Assembly (NCBI RefSeq): GCF_002272835.1
Contig: NZ_MLAO01000002.1
Span: forward strand, 62,001 to 126,000
Origin: Helicobacter sp. 11S03491-1
GTDB taxonomy: Bacteria > Campylobacterota > Campylobacteria > Campylobacterales > Helicobacteraceae
Direction: 5' to 3'
Length of the DNA stretch: 64,000 nucleotides
A model generated the notes under the pieces. That model made no database searches and had not been told where the DNA came from. It saw nothing but the letters and a program-made list of their open reading frames with translations. Each line of letters begins with the position of its first letter. The first letter of the stretch is position 1. Below, in pieces: positions 58,808 to 64,000 of the stretch. A program made the position numbers and the translations under genes.

Positions 58808-60796
58808 TTATTGTGAGAGAGGGTAGGCGCATCTTCCTTGAGAGCATTGATTGATTGAAGTAGCGCTTGGATAGGTTAAACTGCCTCTTCTGTCCTCTCC
58901 ATCACCTGTGCAATTGTTGTTAGAAACAAACTCATTCATAGGTGAAACTCTAGAGGGATCTCGCACTTGTAAGGTCATAAAATTAACGATAGGGTATGGA
59001 AATAATACTCCAAAAATTCTGTCTAAATCTGTTGTTGGAGTAACGCTTTGGGCAAAATTAGCGCGTGATATTGTCTCAAGATTGGTTTGCACAACTGAGA
59101 GTCCATCAGTTGTGCGCAAAATCACAAGAGCATGTCCAACTGTTTGAGTTGGAGTTCTCATTCGTATGGAGGCAATCCAGGCATTTCCTACAGGAGAATC
59201 TAAAAGTGTTTGTAAATGTCTGATTACATCAACTCGGGTAAGGAAGTATTGTGAAGGAAACCAATCAAATTGGGGTAGCATTGCCCTTGAGCTTGCCCAA
59301 AATAGTCTTGCATCTCTATCTGCAAGGCTTTCTCCGGGATAAAGAGGAGTATTAGACCAATTTACTAAATTTCCTCTTAACTCATCATTCAAATCAGGGA
59401 ATCTTTGCGCAAAAGAATCAAAAGGGTTGCTGCTTGAGGCAATATCAAAGAAAAATCCCCGTCTTCCGGGAGGTTCTCCGGGGTAATGAGTCTCTAGTTC
59501 GGCTATCATTTGATAAGATTGTAAAAGACAAACCCCGCAAATCCCGCTTACTTGTTGGACTTGATTTGTAGTTCTTGCTATTGCCCACAATCTCCGAATC
59601 CAATCATCATTTAACCTAAAATCAGGGGGCAGAGCGACTTTTGGAGTTTGGCTGAGAGTTGTATTTTTTTGAGATTTTGCTCCCGGGGCAGGGCAATAAG
59701 ATAGGGTTTCTCCTAAATTTCCATTTACATATCTTACCCATCGTTGTAAATCTTGATCAAGAAAGAAAATAGATGTAGGAGAATTGGTTGTATCTTTTTG
59801 CAAATAATCAAGCTTGGCTGTATAGGGAACACCCCAATTGCTGCCATATTTGGTAACTCTTAGGGCATTTTTTTTATAATCTGTGATAGCACCTCCTTTA
59901 GGGGTTGTAAAAGAGACGTCCCAGTAAGCAGAATCATCTTTTGTTGATGGAGCATCACTGCATAATTCCCAACTAACCCAATTCCAATCATAAGTGTTAA
60001 TTTGACTTTTCATACAATAAAGACTCCCACTCACTCCGTCATATTGGGCAATATGTCCATTATCAGGATTGTAATAAAGCCAAACATAGCTATCCCACGA
60101 TCGATTATTTCCAATATAATAACGCTCCATTTTGGAAGATTCAACAAAATTCCATCCAATGGAGGTTCTTATGCTAATGTTTCCGGGTGTCGCTATTGTG
60201 GCAAGCCATTCTTTCATGGAATCATCAAGAGTATGATCATGCTTATCTGCGCTATCTTTGGTGAGATAAAGCCAAGTCGTGCTTTTAATGCGGTATTTTC
60301 CATCAGCAGTCCAAAAAGCATTATCCTTGATTATCCAGCGTTGGTTGGGGGTGTTGATAGCGCAAGGAGACAGATAAATATAATCCCATTGTGTTGTGCC
60401 ATCTGTTACGTTTGTGGGCGCACTTAAACATACCCATACATCATTGATATGATAACTGATGCGTTGAAAAACATCATATCTTGCAGGAATGGCTCTTGGA
60501 TCATCGCAGTTCAAAATTTCTACAAAACCTCCATTGGGTTGAAAAATAGGAATATAACAAGTTTTTACTCCCGAAGAATTTAACATGATAGCTTTGTCTT
60601 TTGGTTTATCTGTAGGTTTTTGAATAATGGAAGCAGGGATTGGGTTAGACTTTGTATTGGCTTTATGAGGATTGGATAAAATATTTGAAGGATTATCCAT
60701 AGAATCCATAGAAACAGACTTTTGAGCAATTAGTGGATTTATAAAAAAGTATGAAATAATAAATGTATTGATAATTGAATAGATCATTTTATTCAT
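58808..60796 (-). CDS. Secreted DUF1561/PF07598-family protein, putative lectin-type cytotoxin
   Basis: The start is ATG 60796 (MNKMIYSIINTFIISYFFINPLIAQ, signal peptide, with AAGGAG at the right spacing); a longer frame lacks a ribosome site. It gives 662 residues. Residues about 75-380 form two lectin-like blocks: YDVFQRISYHINDVWVCLSAP, and QxW-type motifs NQRW (151-154) and LQRW (350-353), suggesting ricin-B-like beta-trefoils. About residues 395-640 are a second domain with GICGVC (418-423), GHALVI (H555) and QTNLE (N572). Leptospira 'virulence-modifying' and Bartonella DUF1561 proteins share this family. Lone gene between res and argF, with a hairpin after it and AT-rich palindromes before it. 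Secretion is by the signal peptide; toxicity is inferred. Confidence 0.75.
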   Translation of the reverse strand: MNKMIYSIINTFIISYFFINPLIAQKSVSMDSMDNPSNILSNPHKANTKSNPIPASIIQKPTDKPKDKAIMLNSSGVKTCYIPIFQPNGGFVEILNCDDPRAIPARYDVFQRISYHINDVWVCLSAPTNVTDGTTQWDYIYLSPCAINTPNQRWIIKDNAFWTADGKYRIKSTTWLYLTKDSADKHDHTLDDSMKEWLATIATPGNISIRTSIGWNFVESSKMERYYIGNNRSWDSYVWLYYNPDNGHIAQYDGVSGSLYCMKSQINTYDWNWVSWELCSDAPSTKDDSAYWDVSFTTPKGGAITDYKKNALRVTKYGSNWGVPYTAKLDYLQKDTTNSPTSIFFLDQDLQRWVRYVNGNLGETLSYCPAPGAKSQKNTTLSQTPKVALPPDFRLNDDWIRRLWAIARTTNQVQQVSGICGVCLLQSYQMIAELETHYPGEPPGRRGFFFDIASSSNPFDSFAQRFPDLNDELRGNLVNWSNTPLYPGESLADRDARLFWASSRAMLPQFDWFPSQYFLTRVDVIRHLQTLLDSPVGNAWIASIRMRTPTQTVGHALVILRTTDGLSVVQTNLETISRANFAQSVTPTTDLDRIFGVLFPYPIVNFMTLQVRDPSRVSPMNEFVSNNNCTGDGEDRRGSLTYPSATSINQCSQGRCAYPLSQ

Positions 60797-61171
60797 TTGT
60801 TGCTCCTTATTTAATAATAATTTAGTAGTGTTGAGGATTTTATTGTAATAATAATTAAAATTCAATAGTAATAATTATTCATTGAATAATAAATTATATT
60901 TTTAATTTGATCGCCCATTTTTAGAGAAAGCGATGCATTAAATAATACAATGAAGATTAGTAAATTTCCCGGATTAGGGTTAGATGGGATTTTAATAATA
61001 CTGTTTGATTATTAGAATTTGTAATTTTATGAATACTTAATCTTCTTGTAGTTTTTGATAAAAAATGGAAATAAGGATATTGTTATCTAAAATAAAGTAT
61101 ATTAAGATTTCTAAAAATTGAGATACAAACTCAATCAACTAACCATCTAATACCCTAAAAAGGCTATTGAT
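60797..61171. promoter_or_regulatory. Divergent promoter region DUF1561 / argF with Fur-like sites
   Basis: 375 bases without a gene. Fur-like AT elements: TAATAATAATTAAAA at 60846-60860 (12 of 14 defined positions of the Helicobacter 7-1-7 motif TAATAAT-n-ATTATTA), and a perfect 17-bp palindrome ATTATTCATTGAATAAT at 60874-60890. They lie 50-94 bases upstream of the DUF1561 ATG. Iron regulation is a hypothesis. The argF side shows no clear -10. Confidence 0.4.
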
Positions 61172-62128
61172 ATGAGACATTTTTTAACACTTGGAGATTT
61201 GAGCAAAGAAGATATTCTCCAAATTTTGGATTTGGCTATTGAAATAAAAGATTGTTTTTTGCAAAATCGTCCAACCCCTCATAGAATGGAGAATAAAATT
61301 CTTGCAATGATATTTGAAAAGAATTCTACTCGCACAAGAGTAAGTTTTGAAGCCGGGATTTATCAACTCGGAGGAATGGGGATGTTTTTGTCAAGTAAAG
61401 ACATTCAATTAGGAAGGGGAGAACCTATCAGGGATACAGCCAGAGCTATTGGTTCTATGGTAGATATGGTTATGTTGCGCACTTATGCCCAAGAAAGATT
61501 GCAAGAGTTTGCTCAATATTCTCCGGTACCTGTTATTAATGGCTTGAGTGACTTGTTTCACCCTGCGCAACTATTGACAGATTACCTTACCATGATAGAA
61601 TGCGGGATATATCTTACAGATAGAAAATATAGCAGCCCTCATATTGGGATACCAAAGGTAGCTTATATTGGAGATGGGAATAATATGGCAAATTCATGGT
61701 TAATGCTAGCCTCAAAGTTAGGATTTGAATTGCGGATAGCCTCTCCTGAGGGCTATATGCCTAATGCAAATATTCTGGCTCAAGCTCTTGAATTTGCTCA
61801 AACAAGCGGGGCAATCATTCATCTCTCACACTCCCCTCAAGAAGCAATAAAAGATGCCAATGTGGTTACTACAGATACTTGGATTTCAATGGGACAAGAA
61901 GATGAAAAAGAGATGAGACAAAAGGCATTTCAAAATTATTGTATTGATGATAAGCTGATGGCTTTGGCAGATAAAAATGCCATTTTTTTACATTGTTTTC
62001 CTGCTTATAGAGGGCAAGAAGTTAGTGAGAATGTTTTAGAAGGATCTCAAAGTAGGGTGTTCAAGGAAGCCCAAAATAGACTTCATACACAAAAAGGGAT
62101 CATGGTATGGCTACACAAAAACAGATAA
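61172..62128 (+). CDS. argF: Ornithine carbamoyltransferase
   Basis: Makes citrulline from ornithine and carbamoyl phosphate. 318 residues with STRTRVSFE (carbamoyl-phosphate loop), the HPAQ motif ([10 protein letters not shown]), DTWISMGQE and [10 protein letters not shown] (usually HCLP). Overlaps the next gene by 22 bases. ATG 61172. Confidence 0.97.
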   Translation: MRHFLTLGDLSKEDILQILDLAIEIKDCFLQNRPTPHRMENKILAMIFEKNSTRTRVSFEAGIYQLGGMGMFLSSKDIQLGRGEPIRDTARAIGSMVDMVMLRTYAQERLQEFAQYSPVPVINGLSDLFHPAQLLTDYLTMIECGIYLTDRKYSSPHIGIPKVAYIGDGNNMANSWLMLASKLGFELRIASPEGYMPNANILAQALEFAQTSGAIIHLSHSPQEAIKDANVVTTDTWISMGQEDEKEMRQKAFQNYCIDDKLMALADKNAIFLHCFPAYRGQEVSENVLEGSQSRVFKEAQNRLHTQKGIMVWLHKNR

Positions 62129-62586
62129 AATACCCCGCATTTGCTCAAAAATCTGAAGCTTTATATCGGAGTTTAGAATCAGGCAAGAATCAAGCAAGTG
62201 CAAGAAAAGTCGATGATAAAAAAATACTTTTAGAACTCCAAAAAGGAGAATTTAGCTCACAAGAAGCGTGGTTTGTCAAAGATCAAGATAATCAAGAATA
62301 TGTCATGATTCCTGAAGTTGTGCTTAAAAGTATTATCCGGACTATTAAGAAAGCCTATGAAGATAAGCTTAAAGTAGAACTTGAAAGAGATATTGCTACA
62401 CATACTCCTATTGATTTTGATGATGTAATGGCAGTCGCAATTAATAAGCTTGAAGCATTTCGTAAAAGCGATGGAAGTTTGCCAAAAATAGATACTTCCT
62501 CCTTTGTTAAGCAAATTAAAAAAGAGTACCCCAATTTATTTTTTGACCTTGATGATTATTTTCGCAAACAAAATCTAGCCAAATAA
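62107..62586 (+). CDS. DUF2603/UPF0763-like hypothetical protein
   Basis: 159 residues, charged, no signal peptide. It reads [20 protein letters not shown], then [35 protein letters not shown]. It has the look and position of the conserved epsilonproteobacterial protein before hemN in H. pylori (HP0664). Function unknown. It starts 22 bases inside argF, so is expressed with argF and hemN. Confidence 0.65.
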   Translation: MATQKQIKYPAFAQKSEALYRSLESGKNQASARKVDDKKILLELQKGEFSSQEAWFVKDQDNQEYVMIPEVVLKSIIRTIKKAYEDKLKVELERDIATHTPIDFDDVMAVAINKLEAFRKSDGSLPKIDTSSFVKQIKKEYPNLFFDLDDYFRKQNLAK

Positions 62587-62599
62587 GAAGGCAAATGTC

Positions 62600-63985
62600 A
62601 TGATAGACTTTAAAAAATTTGTCAAGTATTCTAAATCAGGACCCAGATATACAAGCTATCCAACTGCAGTAGAATTTAGTCCAAAATTTGATTATAACGC
62701 CCTCAAAGATTCTCTTAAACGCAATGACAGCATGGATTGTCCCGATCATAAACTTCCTTTATCTTTATATGTACATTTACCTTTTTGTCGCAGTGCTTGT
62801 TATTTTTGTGGCTGTAATGTGATTTATACAAGCAAAGAAGATAAAAAAGATCGTTATATTGGTTATTTGAAAAAAGAACTTGAAATACTCAAAAAACATA
62901 TGCATACAGAGCGTGAAGTAGTGCAATTTCATTTTGGCGGGGGAACTCCTACATTTTTTGATGCCAAGCAATTAGGGCAAGTGATTGATTTGATAAAAAT
63001 GGCTTTTCCCAATTTTGCATCCAATGCAGAAATAAGTTGTGAAATTGATCCCAGACATTTTAGTCGTGAGCAAATGGAAGTGCTTAAAAAAAGTGGTTTT
63101 AATCGTTTGAGTTTTGGGGTGCAAGATTTTGATGAGAAAGTCCAAGAGGCTGTGCATCGTAATCAAAGTGTTGATTTTGTAGGGCGTTCAGTGGAGCTTG
63201 CTAGAGAATTTGGTATTTCTTCAATTAATTTTGATTTGATTTATGGACTGCCTTTTCAGACATATGAAACTTTTGAGCAAACATTAAAAAAAGTGATTGA
63301 TTTATCTCCTGATCGTCTGGCGGTGTTTAATTATGCTCATGTGCCTTGGATGAAAAAAACAATGCGAAAGATTGATGAAACAGCACTCCCTACTCCTGAT
63401 GAAAAACTTAGAATTCTAGAACATACAATTGGTTTTTTAGATAAGGAAGGGTATAAAATGATAGGCATGGATCATTTTGCCAAAACATCTGATGAACTTT
63501 ATAAAGCCAGTATAGAAGGTCAATTGCGTAGGAATTTTCAAGGTTATACGACAAGAGGGTTTTCACAAACTATCGGGATTGGGCTTACCGGTATTGGAGA
63601 AGGGGTGGATTATTACACTCAAAACTACAAAGACATGCAAAATTATGAAAAAGCCATTGATAATGGAGTTTTGCCCGTAGAACGCGGGGTGAAGCTTAGT
63701 GATGAAGATATTATTAGGAAAGAAGTCATTATGGGCTTGATGAATAATTTAAGATTAGATTTTAAAAATATTGAAGAAAAATTTCACATAAAATTCCAAG
63801 AATATTTTGCACAGGAGTTAGAGTCTCTTAAAGAATATGAAGGAACTGATTTGGTTTCTCTCACAGATAAAGGAATTTATACTACTCCTACAGGAGGAAT
63901 GCTTATCCGAAATATTGCCATGGTTTTTGATGAATATTTACAAAAAATTCCTATTGATCAAAGAAGATTCAGTAAGACAGTTTGA
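62600..63985 (+). CDS. hemN: Oxygen-independent coproporphyrinogen III oxidase
   Basis: Radical-SAM enzyme of anaerobic haem synthesis: decarboxylates coproporphyrinogen III. 461 residues with SGPRYTSYPTAVEF, the [4Fe-4S] motif C63-x3-C67-x2-C70 followed by C72 (FCRSACYFCGCN), HFGGGTPTF, and INFDLIYGLP. ATG 62600 after AAGG. Complete; 15 bases remain to the window end. Confidence 0.98.
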   Translation: MIDFKKFVKYSKSGPRYTSYPTAVEFSPKFDYNALKDSLKRNDSMDCPDHKLPLSLYVHLPFCRSACYFCGCNVIYTSKEDKKDRYIGYLKKELEILKKHMHTEREVVQFHFGGGTPTFFDAKQLGQVIDLIKMAFPNFASNAEISCEIDPRHFSREQMEVLKKSGFNRLSFGVQDFDEKVQEAVHRNQSVDFVGRSVELAREFGISSINFDLIYGLPFQTYETFEQTLKKVIDLSPDRLAVFNYAHVPWMKKTMRKIDETALPTPDEKLRILEHTIGFLDKEGYKMIGMDHFAKTSDELYKASIEGQLRRNFQGYTTRGFSQTIGIGLTGIGEGVDYYTQNYKDMQNYEKAIDNGVLPVERGVKLSDEDIIRKEVIMGLMNNLRLDFKNIEEKFHIKFQEYFAQELESLKEYEGTDLVSLTDKGIYTTPTGGMLIRNIAMVFDEYLQKIPIDQRRFSKTV

Positions 63986-64000
63986 GATGAGTCTCCCTAA

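Noticed and set aside
1-64000. CRISPR array, prophage, integrase, IS element, rRNA
   Set aside because: No regularly spaced repeats, phage or transposase genes or rRNA were seen; the only regular repeat is the AGTC tract.

Overview
The window is a stretch of Campylobacterota chromosome, almost certainly a Helicobacter species. It is AT-rich, and several blocks keep the gene order known from H. pylori: SurA-like, TPR, rnhA, rnc, aroC; mlaE-F-D with an auxiliary lipoprotein; flgI, flgJ-like, flgS, napA; DUF2018, ispB, hemA, proS, hemC; and the permease-secA-lolA group. The tmRNA tag (ANNTNYAPAYAKVA) is also Helicobacter-like. Unlike H. pylori, it carries ilvD and hisD, so it is likely less dependent on external amino acids. 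I do not name a species.

Layout. 1-14.6 kb is mostly core: envelope assembly, RNases, aroC, ilvD, glmS, an outer-membrane protein, a phospholipid/MCE (Mla) transport operon, recG and queF. 14.6-35.4 kb is a surface block, all on the minus strand: a maf-type (DUF115) flagellin-glycosylation gene with a 13-base poly-C/G tract upstream, two large autotransporters (one with a very long coiled-coil passenger), and a Tad/Flp pilus operon (flp, tadV, rcpC, rcpA, tadZ, tadA, tadB, tadC, tadD, tadE, tadF, tadG). A tRNA-Pro follows. 36-53.4 kb is core again: flagellar P-ring and FlgS kinase, NapA/Dps, an LpoB-like lipoprotein fused to a barrel-like domain, hisD, haem and isoprenoid genes, an RRM protein, a LolC/E-like permease, secA and lolA.

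From the tmRNA gene (53.46-53.82 kb) to argF (61.2 kb) lies an accessory block. It holds a Type III restriction-modification system whose methyltransferase is split by 23 AGTC repeats and is out of frame in this sequence (phase OFF). It also holds a lone DUF1561/PF07598 secreted protein with ricin-B-like lectin motifs and a Cys/His-containing C-terminal domain, related to the Leptospira 'virulence-modifying' cytotoxins. argF, a DUF2603-type gene and hemN close the window.

The most notable points are the DUF1561 toxin candidate with Fur-like palindromes upstream, the phase-OFF Type III mod, the Tad pilus next to two autotransporters, the repetitive Trp-rich coiled-coil autotransporter, and the LpoB/barrel fusion. 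All functional statements come from reading sequence and family knowledge; no database search was run.
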